This document shows positions 45,882-55,023 of a stretch of 64,000 nt of DNA, piece after piece. Under the pieces are notes generated by a model, which saw nothing but the letters and a program-made list of their open reading frames with translations, ran no database searches and had not been told where the DNA came from. A program made the translations under genes and the position numbers. Origin of the DNA: Nostoc sp. 106C. GTDB lineage: Bacteria; Cyanobacteriota; Cyanobacteriia; Cyanobacteriales; Nostocaceae. Numbering within the stretch: the stretch's first letter is position 1; each line of letters starts with the position of its first letter. Location of the stretch: the NCBI RefSeq assembly GCF_002154725.1, contig NZ_MTAW01000132.1, positions 19,307-83,306 of the forward strand, written 5' to 3'.

Positions 45882-47366
45882 ATGTCTAAATTCATAATAA
45901 ATATGAAAAAATTTTACATTTTATTTTGTGTCTGCTTTTGTCTAATTTCAATTGTGACTTTATCCAATATTTCCTTTGCCCAAATCACAGATCCTATACC
46001 TGAAAAAGTTGAAAAATCAAAACTCTCTGTGGGTTTAAAAGAAGTTGTACAAATTCCTATCAGTGGAACCGGAGCTAATAGAGTTGCAAGATTGAATTTT
46101 TTAACTCATGCAGGTGATGGTAGCGGCAGGTTATTTGTTAATGATATGCGTGGCAAACTCTACGTAATTAATAATCGCAGAGTCACAGTATATGCAGACT
46201 TTAAAAGATTGATTTGCTCAGGCTTTACTTATGAAACTGGGCAACAGGGTTTTTCTTACTTTGCATTTCATCCAGATTTTGCTAGAAATGGGATTTTTTA
46301 TACTGTAAATAGTGAAGATAAAAATGATAACATTCCTGATTTTACAGTTAAGAAAAAGATTGTTAATAACAAAGGTGATGTTATACAAAGCTCCCACCAT
46401 GACGTAATTCGTGAATGGAAAGCAGATCAGCCTGCTGCTAATCAGTTTTCTGGAATATCTAGGGAGATTCTGCGTATTGAACAGCCATACCCAGATCATA
46501 ATGTAGGGCAATTAGGCTTTAATCCTAATACTAAACCAGGAGATGTCGATTATGGCATTTTATATATTGCTGTTGCAGATGGTGGAAGTGATGGTTTCCC
46601 CGTTAGCCATACAGATCCTCTAAATAATGGGCAAGATCTTAGCACCCCCCTTGGTAAAATTCTTCGTATTGATCCCTTTGGTAAAAATAGTGCCAATGGC
46701 AAGTATGGTATTCCTAAAGATAATCCTTTTGTGAGGGATAAGAATTCAAATATATTAGGAGAAATTTGGGCTTACGGGCTGCGTAATCCCCATCGTTTTA
46801 GTTGGGATACTGGCGGTGAGGGCAAAATGTTAATTAGCGATACTGGCGAAGCTTTTATTGAAGAAGTCAATCTTGGCATCAAAGGTGCTAATTATGGATG
46901 GGGAAAGCGTGAAGGAACTTGGGTTGTAGAACAAAAAAATGAAAATGTTCTATTTCCCTTACCTAAAAATGATTCTGAGTATGGTTACACATACCCTGTT
47001 GCCCAATATAGCCATCATATCCCAAAAGATTGGCCAGACTATTACGGAATTGCGATCGCAGGCGGTTATGTTTACAGAGGTAAAGCAATTCCTGAATTGG
47101 TAGGTCAGTATATTTTTGCTGACTTTGGCAACGATGGACGCTTTTTCCATGTACCTGTAGATGAGCTTGTTAATGGTAAACAGGCAAAGATTAAAGAACT
47201 TAGACTTTTTGATGGTAAAAAAGCAGGTTCTTTTCTAGAAATCATTGGCAAAAAACGTTCTGATGTCAGATTTGGGATAGACGAAGAGGGGGAAATTTAT
47301 GTAACCTCTAAGAGCGATGGTAAAGTGAGAAAGATTGTTCGTTCCCCAGAATATTCTAAATTTTAG
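45882..47366 (+). CDS. Secreted PQQ-dependent sugar dehydrogenase family protein
   Basis: 494 residues from the ATG at 45882 (an inner ATG at 45903 is also possible). A signal peptide (KKFYILFCVCFCLISIVTLS...FAQ) directs it out of the cytosol. A six-bladed beta-propeller of the GSDH/HIP-like family follows: FDMRGKLYVINN-like start, GFSYFAFHPDFARNGIFY, DHNVGQLGFNP, LYIAVADGGSDG, PLGKILRIDPFG, GLRNPHRFSWD, NYGWGKREG, GGYVYRGKAIPEL and GEIYVTSKSDGKV. Members oxidise aldose sugars with PQQ, but many homologues have unknown substrates. No PQQ synthesis genes are in view, so exogenous cofactor or another role is possible. Confidence 0.85.
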   Translation: MSKFIINMKKFYILFCVCFCLISIVTLSNISFAQITDPIPEKVEKSKLSVGLKEVVQIPISGTGANRVARLNFLTHAGDGSGRLFVNDMRGKLYVINNRRVTVYADFKRLICSGFTYETGQQGFSYFAFHPDFARNGIFYTVNSEDKNDNIPDFTVKKKIVNNKGDVIQSSHHDVIREWKADQPAANQFSGISREILRIEQPYPDHNVGQLGFNPNTKPGDVDYGILYIAVADGGSDGFPVSHTDPLNNGQDLSTPLGKILRIDPFGKNSANGKYGIPKDNPFVRDKNSNILGEIWAYGLRNPHRFSWDTGGEGKMLISDTGEAFIEEVNLGIKGANYGWGKREGTWVVEQKNENVLFPLPKNDSEYGYTYPVAQYSHHIPKDWPDYYGIAIAGGYVYRGKAIPELVGQYIFADFGNDGRFFHVPVDELVNGKQAKIKELRLFDGKKAGSFLEIIGKKRSDVRFGIDEEGEIYVTSKSDGKVRKIVRSPEYSKF

Positions 47367-47372
47367 AAGAGC

Positions 47373-47828
47373 TTATAGTTTTTTCATTGCCAGAATCTTT
47401 TGCGCTACTATTTCAGGAACTGGCATTACTGATAACCGATTTCCGGTTCTCACTAAAATTAATTCTTCGGAGCTAAATTTTTCTTTGAGCGTTGATAGCA
47501 AGATAGGCTGAGAAAAATACTCAACAAATTCTACAATAACTGTTTGCCAGCGAGGAGATTCAGGAGTTGATTTTGGGTCATAGTATTTGCTGCTTGGCTC
47601 AAACTGGGTCGGATCAGCAATACCTGTTTTGATAACGCGTGTCAACCCAACAATGCCTGGGAAATTACTATTTGAATGATAGAAAAAAGCTAAGTCTCCC
47701 ATCTGCATTTGGCGGAGAAAGTTGCGAGCTTGATAATTGCGAACACCGTCCCAGATAGTCTCACCTTGTTGTTGTAAATCAGTGATGCTATAAGCTTCTG
47801 GTTCTGACTTGATTAGCCAATAATTCAT
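47373..47828 (-). CDS. EVE domain protein
   Basis: About 151 residues from the ATG at 47828, as EVE proteins begin MNYWLIKSEPEAYSI; the 19 residues upstream are not conserved. Further hallmarks: WDGVRNYQARNFLRQMQMGD, FFYHSNSNFPGIVGL and LILVRTGNRLSVMPV. The EVE/PUA-like fold binds modified bases in DNA or RNA (such as methylcytosine); bacterial members occur alone or with restriction systems. Convergent with the sugar dehydrogenase gene, six bases apart. No nuclease partner adjoins. Confidence 0.93.
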   Translation of the reverse strand: MNYWLIKSEPEAYSITDLQQQGETIWDGVRNYQARNFLRQMQMGDLAFFYHSNSNFPGIVGLTRVIKTGIADPTQFEPSSKYYDPKSTPESPRWQTVIVEFVEYFSQPILLSTLKEKFSSEELILVRTGNRLSVMPVPEIVAQKILAMKKL

Positions 47829-48000
47829 CGATTCTATGCTATTTGCTTTGTCTTGAAATATTTTAAACCCTGACTGGTTACTCAAAATTTGATTATGTTA
47901 AATTACTACAAACGCTGTTTTATATCGGTCTTAGTTCTCACTTTTCACCTTCTAGTAATTCTAAAACCTGCTGGTGATATTTGAGGATTAAGAATTAAAC

Positions 48001-49017
48001 ATGAACGCTCAAACTTTGCAACGGTTTTGCATGGAGTTATTTCTGGTTGTGTTAATTGTGGGTGGGAAGTCACCACCAGCAAATATCTCTAACCAAAACA
48101 CCTCATCACAAAATACAAAAATTACGGTAGTCAAGACCAATTACCAAGGCTGGCCAGACTCTTGGGTTTTGAGTAATGGTCAAGTAGAAGTGGTGATAGT
48201 GCCAGCAGTAGGTCGAATCATGCAGTTTCGATTTAAGGATGGAGAAAATACATTTTGGGAAAATCCGAAATTCTATGGTCAAGCGCCCAACCCTAAGCCT
48301 GAAGAATGGGGTAATTTTGGTGGTGATAAAACTTGGCCTGCGCCTCAATCTGACTGGAACAAAATCATAGGAAGAGTTTGGCCGCCACCGCTTGGATTTG
48401 ATTCTATGCCAGTTCTGGCACAGGTTAAGGGTAATGAGGTGACACTAATTTCTTCTATAGACCCGTTCTACGGCATTCGGACTTACCGCAGAATTAAACT
48501 TGATCCGAAAAAAGCTGTGATGACCATTTCTACAACTTATGAAAAAGTCAAAGGTCAACCAAAGGATGTTGCTGTATGGGTAATTACACAATTGCGTGAT
48601 CCTGTATCGGTATATGCTGCTTTACCCCAACCTTCAATCTTCCCTGAAGGCTACAACAGGCAATCCAAGGAGTTACCAGCTAATTTAAAGGTAGAAAATG
48701 GCATACTTTCACTGACACGCGACCCGAAAAAATCTCACAAGATTGGCTGCGATGCTGATACATTGTTGTGGCTTGGCAAAACAGTTGCAGTCCGTGTTGA
48801 CTCAGCGAGAGTACAAGGAGTTAATTATCCCGACCAAGAAAGTAGCGCCGAAATATTTACCAGCGCTGACCCCGATGCTTTTGTGGAACTAGAATTTCTC
48901 AGTCCTCTGAAAACACTGAAAATTGGGCAAAGAATATCTTTGACTACCACCTATACCTTAATTCGACGCAAAAGTGCGATCGCCGAGCAAGAAGCTAGGC
49001 AAATTTTGGGACGATAA
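48001..49017 (+). CDS. DUF4380 family protein
   Basis: 338 residues. A hydrophobic N-terminus (MELFLVVLIVGG) suggests export or anchoring. The body has the DUF4380 pattern: LSNGQVEVVIVPAVGRIMQF, WGNFGGDKTWPAPQSDW, WPPPLGFDS, GIRTYRRIKL and a beta-rich end. The fold resembles the galactose-mutarotase-like beta-sandwich, suggesting carbohydrate binding (inference). Stands alone between the EVE gene and ppx/gppA. Catalysis unknown. Confidence 0.82.
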   Translation: MNAQTLQRFCMELFLVVLIVGGKSPPANISNQNTSSQNTKITVVKTNYQGWPDSWVLSNGQVEVVIVPAVGRIMQFRFKDGENTFWENPKFYGQAPNPKPEEWGNFGGDKTWPAPQSDWNKIIGRVWPPPLGFDSMPVLAQVKGNEVTLISSIDPFYGIRTYRRIKLDPKKAVMTISTTYEKVKGQPKDVAVWVITQLRDPVSVYAALPQPSIFPEGYNRQSKELPANLKVENGILSLTRDPKKSHKIGCDADTLLWLGKTVAVRVDSARVQGVNYPDQESSAEIFTSADPDAFVELEFLSPLKTLKIGQRISLTTTYTLIRRKSAIAEQEARQILGR

Positions 49018-49058
49018 GCCTAGAGAAAGCTTCTTGCTGTGAATATTTATAGCCTCAG

Positions 49059-50711
49059 TTATGAGCTAATGGCCATTGCATAAGGTTCTAAATTAGTCAC
49101 TAATTTAACATTAAATTCTGCCTCAAATACTCCTTTTTTATAATCTAAACTCCAGAGTTCTAAGGCACAATCATCATCAGAATTAGATGGAAAAACTCGC
49201 AACCTAACTTCTTGAGTATTGGGGTAGTACTCACACTGTACTCGTTTAATAGCGCCAATTTGCCGTCGATCTAGAGCAACCGCTAATCTTAAGATTGCAC
49301 TCAATTGACTGACTATTTGTCGGTGTTGTTTGGTTAACAAATTGCGGAAATTCTCGTGCTTTTTTTTGGGAGCAGATTTGCGATGATACCTGGCTAAATT
49401 GGCAATAATTTCGATTTCAGTTTCGGTATAACCGAGTAATTCACTATTGCGAATTAGATAGTAAGAGTGTTTGTGGTGAGATGAATGACTGACATGATGA
49501 CCGCAATTATGTAATATTGCAGCTGCCCACAACAGTTGCCGTTCTTCTTCTCCCCAGCTGTGTAATTTGTTTTGAGTTTGGTCAAATAAAGCTAGGGCAA
49601 ATTTGGCTATGCGATCGCTATGTTCTAAGTTAATTTGATACTTACTAGCTTGTTTTAGCACACTACGCTGCCGAACTGAACTTTGGAAACGTAGTTTATC
49701 TTCAATTAAACCGTGGGCTAGCATCCAATCCACGATTACACCCTCTCGAAGGGCACGCTCACATATTGTTACCGACTCAACGCCCAAAAGCGTCATGGCT
49801 TCCTGTAATATTACTGCGCCAGCCAGTATAACTTCAGACCGCTTTTCCGGCATACCGGGTATGACACTTCTTTCGACGTTAGCCAGTTTCCGCAAGCGAT
49901 TTACCCAATCCCGCAAGTCTTTAAGGCTGAGTTGATAGCCATTGAGTGTGGAAGGAACATAACCTAATTTTTCTCTGGCATTAATTAACGCCAAGGTTTC
50001 AATCGTACCTGAGGTTCCAACCAACCGGGGCGATTCGCCAAACTTGAGATTTGCCTGCACTTCTTCCACAGAACGTTCTAACATTCCGCGTGCATAAGCT
50101 TGGAGGTACTGAAACTCAGCGTTGCTAATGGGGTCAGTGGTAATTAATTCGCCGGTCAGGCGGACTGCGCCAATTTTAGTACTGGTGAGAGTGCGTGGCT
50201 CGTTACTATCCCCCAAAATTAATTCTGTGGAACCACCACCAATATCAACAATCATGTGAGGCTGGTTGTGAAATTCCATCCCCGACAGCACACCCAGGTA
50301 AATGCGTCGCGCTTCCTCTTGTCCAGAAATTAAGTCAACGCTTAAACCTAAATCAACTGCTACTCTATGGAGAAAATCCTTTCCATTGGGCGCTTCTCGA
50401 ATAGCGCTAGTTGCCACAGCCACTACTGTTTCAGCGTTAAAAGTTTTGGCAACTTCTTGAAAGCGCCCTAGAGCCGCGATCGCCTTTTCGATAATCTCTG
50501 GTTTAAGATAACCCGTAGCCAGATCGCGATCGCCTAGTCTCACAGTTTCTTTTTCTCTGGCAATAATGCTAAAAGCTGGTAGGCTGGTGTCAATTTTCAC
50601 CACTACCATGTGCAGAGAATTGGTCCCTAGGTCAATGGCAGCAATAATCCGGTGTTGCTTAACTGTTTGAGTAGGAAGGCTCACACAGTTAGCTGAAACT
50701 AAACTCAGCAT
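49059..50711 (-). CDS. ppx: Ppx/GppA exopolyphosphatase with HD-like C-terminus
   Basis: 550 residues. The actin-like ASKHA fold is clear: IAAIDLGTNSLHMVVV, VATSAIREAPNG, ISGQEEARRIYLGV with the catalytic Glu, MIVDIGGGSTELILG and LVGTSGTIETLALI. The C-terminal half holds an HD-like helical domain with ILHNCGHHVSHSSHHKHSYYL and IANLARYHRKS. Members cut terminal phosphate from polyphosphate or the pentaphosphate of pppGpp. Divergent from the hydroxybenzoate prenyltransferase, 248 bp away, an arrangement common in cyanobacteria. The choice between Ppx and GppA activity is open. Confidence 0.93.
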   Translation of the reverse strand: MLSLVSANCVSLPTQTVKQHRIIAAIDLGTNSLHMVVVKIDTSLPAFSIIAREKETVRLGDRDLATGYLKPEIIEKAIAALGRFQEVAKTFNAETVVAVATSAIREAPNGKDFLHRVAVDLGLSVDLISGQEEARRIYLGVLSGMEFHNQPHMIVDIGGGSTELILGDSNEPRTLTSTKIGAVRLTGELITTDPISNAEFQYLQAYARGMLERSVEEVQANLKFGESPRLVGTSGTIETLALINAREKLGYVPSTLNGYQLSLKDLRDWVNRLRKLANVERSVIPGMPEKRSEVILAGAVILQEAMTLLGVESVTICERALREGVIVDWMLAHGLIEDKLRFQSSVRQRSVLKQASKYQINLEHSDRIAKFALALFDQTQNKLHSWGEEERQLLWAAAILHNCGHHVSHSSHHKHSYYLIRNSELLGYTETEIEIIANLARYHRKSAPKKKHENFRNLLTKQHRQIVSQLSAILRLAVALDRRQIGAIKRVQCEYYPNTQEVRLRVFPSNSDDDCALELWSLDYKKGVFEAEFNVKLVTNLEPYAMAISS

Positions 50712-50959
50712 CTAGTTTTCTCTCTGTTAAAGAAGGATAGTAAAAACTGGTATGTCGGGGTAATCACGGTTGAGTAGTTAGTAACTCAACCAGATTTCAG
50801 AAGATCTACTCTGCTGCTCACAACTAAAGTGACCATTTAGATGTATCTAAAGATGCCAGTTTAGGTTGTGTTTTTACAAATAGCAAATAAAGATATTCTA
50901 TAGATGTAAAGATGTGTGAATTCATCTAGCTAAGGTAATTACTTGATTTCTTGACTTCT

Positions 50960-51841
50960 ATGCTAAAGACGCCAGAAAGCAGCTCCGAACCCATATGGCT
51001 TGTGATTTTTCGGCTTTTGCGGTGGCATAAACCAGAAGGAAGATTAATTTTGATGATTCCTGCCCTGTGGGCTGTGTTTTTGGCAGCCGCAGGTAAACCA
51101 CCTCTGCCTTTAGTTGGCGTGATTGTCTTGGGAACTCTCGCCACAAGTGCGGCTGGGTGCGTTGTCAACGATTTGTGGGATCGGGATATCGATCCACAAG
51201 TGGAAAGAACGCGCGATCGCCCCCTAGCTGCCCGTACACTGTCGATTAAAGTCGGGATTGGTGTGGGAATAGTGGCGCTGTTGTGTGCAGCCGTTCTGGC
51301 GATTTATCTGAACCCCTTAACTTTTTGGTTGTCTGCGGCAGCTGTACCTGTAATTTTGCTGTATCCAGGGGCAAAGCGAGTTTTTCCCATACCGCAATTG
51401 GTGCTATCAATTGCTTGGGGTTTTGCCGTATTGATTAGCTGGAGTGCGGTAACTCAAAATATTTCCCAACCAACTTGGTTACTTTGGGGCGCAACTGTAT
51501 TGTGGACATTAGGATTTGATACTGTTTACGCTATGAGCGATCGCGAGGATGATCGGCGCATTGGGATTAATTCTAGCGCTCTCTTCTTTGGTAATTACGC
51601 TTCATTGGCGATTGGGATTTTCTTTGCTGGCACAATTGCTTTTCTGGCTTGCTTAGGTATTTCCATCCACCTTCATGCTGCCTTCTGGATTAGCCTAGTA
51701 ATTGCCACAATTGGCTGGGTTTGGCAGTCACTACAGTTAAGCAAGCCATATTTACCCAACCCTGTTTATGGTGAGATGTTTCGACAAAATGTCTGGATTG
51801 GTTTTATCTTACTGGCTGGAATGATTGCTGGCTCTTTATAA
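50960..51841 (+). CDS. ubiA: 4-hydroxybenzoate polyprenyltransferase (plastoquinone pathway)
   Basis: About 293 residues from the ATG at 50960 (a TTG lies three codons earlier). Eight to nine membrane helices and both UbiA Asp-rich sites: NDLWDRDIDPQVERTRDRPL and YAMSDREDDRRIGINSSALF. Additional pattern RWHKPEGRLILMIPALWAV is typical of the hydroxybenzoate branch (slr0926 type). It attaches a solanesyl chain to 4-hydroxybenzoate in cyanobacterial plastoquinone synthesis. Distinct from the DPPR-type UbiA protein at 17.1-18.1 kb. Followed by heptamer repeats. Confidence 0.93.
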   Translation: MLKTPESSSEPIWLVIFRLLRWHKPEGRLILMIPALWAVFLAAAGKPPLPLVGVIVLGTLATSAAGCVVNDLWDRDIDPQVERTRDRPLAARTLSIKVGIGVGIVALLCAAVLAIYLNPLTFWLSAAAVPVILLYPGAKRVFPIPQLVLSIAWGFAVLISWSAVTQNISQPTWLLWGATVLWTLGFDTVYAMSDREDDRRIGINSSALFFGNYASLAIGIFFAGTIAFLACLGISIHLHAAFWISLVIATIGWVWQSLQLSKPYLPNPVYGEMFRQNVWIGFILLAGMIAGSL

Positions 51842-52246
51842 AGAGTGCTGAGTTACGAGTGCTGAGTGCTGAGTTGAAAGACCTCCCACACTTCAACAAG
51901 TTCAGTGCATCGCTTGGGGTGGGGCTTTTACCAAGTGCACCATTATTGAGTATTTTTATTTACTCAGCACTCAGCACTGAGCAAGGTAAAACGTCAACTG
52001 AGCTTTAAATTTGTTGTTAGAAATGCCATCTCCTGGTGAGTGAATTTTATTTGCTGGGAGTGAAGTTGACAGTTACGGTTTTTGACTATTTATTCTTGAA
52101 TACCTTCATCAAATTTTTACAAATAAACTGTATTTTCCCTGAGTAGACAAAGTTTTTATCAATATTTCTCAGGCGATATCCGAAATAGTACGAGTTTAGT
52201 TTAGTAGTTGAATATATAACTCTAAACTTTCAGACGTACCCAACTC
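51842..52246. other. Intergenic region, 0.4 kb, with inverted heptamer arrays
   Basis: Heptamer arrays flank a GC-rich centre in the first 140 bp (51845-51983). The rest is AT-rich and should hold the promoter of the next gene. No RNA gene recognised. Confidence 0.5.
51845..51983. repeat. Inverted pair of heptamer (GAGTGCT) arrays
   Basis: On the left, GAGTGCT, GAGTTAC, GAGTGCT, GAGTGCT, GAGTTGA run head to tail. On the right, ACTCAGC, ACTCAGC, ACTGAGC are their complement. The arms can pair into a long hairpin around about 75 bp containing CCTCCCACACTTCAACAAG and GGGGTGGGGC. Located downstream of ubiA, it may act in mRNA 3' processing. Confidence 0.75.
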
Positions 52247-52825
52247 ATGAAGCGATCGCATCTCGTCAAAATCGCCATGATAGTATTATTTTCCCTTGGC
52301 AGTCTTGGTGTTGTCGGGGGGAGTTTTTTTCTAAGAAAAGCTTTTAGCAGCTCATCTGAACCTGAGATAGTAACTGATACATCTCGTTATACGCAAATAC
52401 GTAATCAGCTAATATCTAATAACTACCAAGTAAAACATTTCCCTAATACAATTCCTGCTGATGCCAAGGATGTTCGTATTGCTTACTCACCAGGCTCATT
52501 ACAAGGTGGTAGTTTTTTTCAGATCAGAGTGAAAGAGTCACCAGAAAAGATAAAAAAATTACTTGCGCAATATAAAACTGTTGCTAAACATGAGTATAGA
52601 GGTGGTAATACCAACGACCACGCTAACCTACCTAACGGAGTTCCGACAACGTTTTTTTATACTAGTGACGTATCGGAAGAATCCTTTCCACCCAGCTACG
52701 AAATATTAGTCTTGGATGCACAAGACAAAGGTAGCCCTGGCTTTAAATGGAATCATGGTGATAGCTATGGGGTAGCGATTGATAGTTTAGCTTCAGAAAT
52801 TGTTTATTGGAATGAACAATGGTAG
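52247..52825 (+). CDS. Membrane-anchored or exported protein of unknown function
   Basis: 192 residues. One N-terminal membrane segment (IAMIVLFSLGSLGVVGGSFFL) with basic residues before it, then a soluble domain of about 150 residues with no known motif; possible strands in DVRIAYSPGSLQGGSFFQIRV and SYEILVLDAQ and a well-packed end (ASEIVYWNEQW). The soluble part should face the periplasm. It lies 50 bp before the LOG-like gene on the same strand. Function unknown. Confidence 0.75.
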   Translation: MKRSHLVKIAMIVLFSLGSLGVVGGSFFLRKAFSSSSEPEIVTDTSRYTQIRNQLISNNYQVKHFPNTIPADAKDVRIAYSPGSLQGGSFFQIRVKESPEKIKKLLAQYKTVAKHEYRGGNTNDHANLPNGVPTTFFYTSDVSEESFPPSYEILVLDAQDKGSPGFKWNHGDSYGVAIDSLASEIVYWNEQW

Positions 52826-52875
52826 TTGAGGTAGAAGGCAGAGGGTATAAAGGCGCAAAATGAATTTGCATCGCT

Positions 52876-53403
52876 ATGAGAAAGATTATTGTTGGAGTGA
52901 TGGGGCCGGGAGAAAAGGCGACAGCAAATGATTTGGAAAACGCCTATGAATTAGGTTGTCTCATTGCCCAGCAAGGATGGATTTTGCTCACTGGTGGTAG
53001 AAATGCGGGAGTGATGGATGCCGCAAATAAGGGTGCAAAATCTGCCAATGGTTTAACGCTTGGTATTCTCTCCAAAAACGATCGAGATAGCATTTCTAAT
53101 GATGTGGATATTGCCATTTTCACAGACATGGGAAACGCTCGAAATAATATTAATGTTCTCTCCAGCGATGTGGTAATTGCTTGCGGAATGGGTGCGGGAA
53201 CTGCTTCAGAAATTGCCTTGGCTTTGAAAGGAAATAAGCCAATAATTTTGCTGAATGATGATGCAGAAAGCCAAGTGTTCTTCAAAAAGCTGTCGCCAGA
53301 GAATGTTTATATTGTTGAGAGTGTAGTTGATGCGATCGCTACTGCTAAGGCAATTTTAAACAAGATTTCCGACTTCTCTAAAGATACCGATGGCGAATGG
53401 TAA
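52876..53403 (+). CDS. LOG-like / TIGR00725-type Rossmann protein
   Basis: 175 residues. Rossmann-type nucleotide fold: IIVGVMGPGE, LIAQQGWILLTGGRNAGVMDAANKGA and VVIACGMGAGTASEIALALKGNKPIILL, which correspond to the conserved GG-x-G-x-M and G-x-G-T-x-x-E motifs of the lysine-decarboxylase-like/LOG family. LOG enzymes cleave nucleoside 5'-monophosphates to base and ribose phosphate; the TIGR00725 branch is untested. Heptamer repeats (AGAAGGC) follow the stop directly. Confidence 0.85.
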   Translation: MRKIIVGVMGPGEKATANDLENAYELGCLIAQQGWILLTGGRNAGVMDAANKGAKSANGLTLGILSKNDRDSISNDVDIAIFTDMGNARNNINVLSSDVVIACGMGAGTASEIALALKGNKPIILLNDDAESQVFFKKLSPENVYIVESVVDAIATAKAILNKISDFSKDTDGEW

Positions 53404-53437
53404 GTAGAAGGCAGAAGGCAGAAGGCAGAAGGTAAAA
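53404..53437. repeat. AGAAGGC heptamer array
   Basis: Four head-to-tail copies of AGAAGGC/AGAAGGT follow the LOG-like stop. Typical STRR heptamer repeat; related AGAAGGCAGAGGG lies before the LOG gene (52833). Confidence 0.8.
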
Positions 53438-53557
53438 AGCTGTTTCTATCCGCCGAACTCACGTTTAATTATGTCCACCTACTTAGATTTGTTAATATCG
53501 ATACAAACAATTTTCCAGAGCGCTAGTCTAGTAAAAGGGATTGACAAATTAATCAGA

Positions 53558-53592
53558 GCATAAGTGGGAAGCCACCGCTGCCCCACTTATGC
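53558..53592. repeat. Perfect 11-bp hairpin
   Basis: GCATAAGTGGG pairs perfectly with CCCACTTATGC around a 13-base loop (AAGCCACCGCTGC). Neither side has a T-run, so a Rho-independent terminator is unlikely; a regulatory RNA structure or dispersed repeat is more likely. It lies about 150 bp before the RsbR start. Confidence 0.7.
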
Positions 53593-53740
53593 CTATTTGT
53601 ATCAACCTTAAAATCAAACGGTATAACCCGTTGTATGTCGCTCGGCTTCCCCAAAAAATTGCTTTCCACTTCAGCTTTCACGTAGGGCGGAACTAGTCGT
53701 ACACTGATTTTGGACTAATCAAAGAGATTGCCTCATAAAA

Positions 53741-54595
53741 ATGATGAGCAAGAGCAAGATACCGGAGATCATTGAAACCTATGAGGCAGACCTGCTGTCA
53801 GATTGGATTCAGGAGTTAGCCGCTGTTAATCTTCGCAGAGGCTTGATTAAAGAAGCCGAACTAAAGGAGGAGTGTCGGGAATTCCTCAGTTTGCTTCGCA
53901 TCGCCGCTCAGCAAGGTAACTTGACCAATATTCAGGCAGCACAGTGGCGAGATGTCCGGGAAATGTTGACTAGCGTTTCACAATCGCGATCGCAACAAGG
54001 CTTCACACCGACTGAAACGGCTAAATTCATCTTTTCCTTCAAGCAACCCCTCTTCAACCGGATGCGTCAGCAATTGAAAGACCCTATTGAGTTGGTTGAA
54101 GAAATCTGGCTAGCCACAAACTTACTAGATCAGCTGGGATTGCTGAGCATGGAAGTGTATCAAAAGGCGCGGGAAGGAGTGATTTTGCGACAGCAGGAAG
54201 AGTTGATGGAGCTGTCTACCCCAGTAGTGAAACTCTGGGAAGGAATTTTAGCATTGCCTATTATCGGCACCCTAGATAGTGCCCGCACTCAAATGATGAT
54301 GGAGTCGTTATTGCAGAAGATTGTTGAAACTGGGTCAGAAGTTGCCATCATTGATATTACTGGGGTTCCCACCGTCGATACCCTCACTGCTCAACATCTA
54401 CTTAAGACCGTTACTGCCGCCCGTCTGATGGGAGCTGATTGTATGATCAGTGGCATTCGTCCGCAAATTGCTCAAACGATTGTTTATCTCGGCATTGATT
54501 TGGCTAATGTTACAACAAAAGCAACGTTAGCAGATGCCTTTGTGACGGCGCTCAAACGGTTGGGAGCGACCATTACCCGCTCTCAATCCAAATAG
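53741..54595 (+). CDS. rsbR: Stressosome protein RsbR (RsbRD N-terminus, STAS)
   Basis: 284 residues. The N-terminal 150 residues are helical (ADLLSDWIQELAAVNLRRGLI...) and match the RsbRD-type, non-haem globin-like sensor region. The C-terminal STAS domain (about 160-280) contains IIDITGVPTVDTLTAQHLL and CMISGIRPQIAQTIVYLGIDL, including the Thr sites (DT region) phosphorylated by RsbT in Bacillus. RsbR and RsbS build the stressosome core in the cytosol. First of six tightly packed genes; 14 bp before rsbS. Confidence 0.92.
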   Translation: MMSKSKIPEIIETYEADLLSDWIQELAAVNLRRGLIKEAELKEECREFLSLLRIAAQQGNLTNIQAAQWRDVREMLTSVSQSRSQQGFTPTETAKFIFSFKQPLFNRMRQQLKDPIELVEEIWLATNLLDQLGLLSMEVYQKAREGVILRQQEELMELSTPVVKLWEGILALPIIGTLDSARTQMMMESLLQKIVETGSEVAIIDITGVPTVDTLTAQHLLKTVTAARLMGADCMISGIRPQIAQTIVYLGIDLANVTTKATLADAFVTALKRLGATITRSQSK

Positions 54596-54609
54596 ATGGA
54601 CAGTAACCA

Positions 54610-55023
54610 ATGGAACGCATTCCTATACTAAAAATGGGCGATTTCCTGCTGGTGACGATCCAGGTAGATATGCACGATCGCCTCGCCATGACGCTACAGG
54701 ATGACCTGACTAACCGCATCGCTGAAACTCATGCTCACGGTGTCCTGATTGACATTTCTGGGTTAGAGATTGTTGATTCCTTCATTGGGAGGGTTTTAAG
54801 CAACATTGCCAAAATGTCACGGGTGCTAGATGCCCAAACAGTTGTCGTTGGGATGCAGCCTGCGGTGGCAATCACCCTAGTGGAATTGGGACTATCACTA
54901 ACGGGCATTCGCACTGCTTTAAACGTAGAAAAGGGCATGGCAATGTTGCGAGCGTCACTTGATGAAACCACAAATCAGGTCGCTGCCACTAAATGGCGTG
55001 CAGATGACGATGCAGAAGACTGA
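54610..55023 (+). CDS. rsbS: Stressosome protein RsbS (STAS)
   Basis: 137 residues, a single STAS domain. ILKMGDFLLVTIQVDMHDRL, GVLIDISGLEIVDSFIGRVL with the Ser phosphorylated by RsbT (equivalent to Ser59 in Bacillus), and VVVGMQPAVAITLVELGL follow RsbS exactly. Unphosphorylated RsbS holds RsbT in the stressosome; phosphorylation on stress releases it. The gene overlaps rsbT, with its ATG codons at 55004 and 55010 lying inside the end of rsbS. Confidence 0.93.
   Translation: MERIPILKMGDFLLVTIQVDMHDRLAMTLQDDLTNRIAETHAHGVLIDISGLEIVDSFIGRVLSNIAKMSRVLDAQTVVVGMQPAVAITLVELGLSLTGIRTALNVEKGMAMLRASLDETTNQVAATKWRADDDAED

Larger units (their letters stand above)
53404..53740. other. Intergenic region, 0.34 kb, upstream of the stressosome operon
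   Basis: It contains an AGAAGGC heptamer array (53404-53437), an isolated hairpin (53558-53592), and presumably the operon promoter. No gene recognised. Confidence 0.55.
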
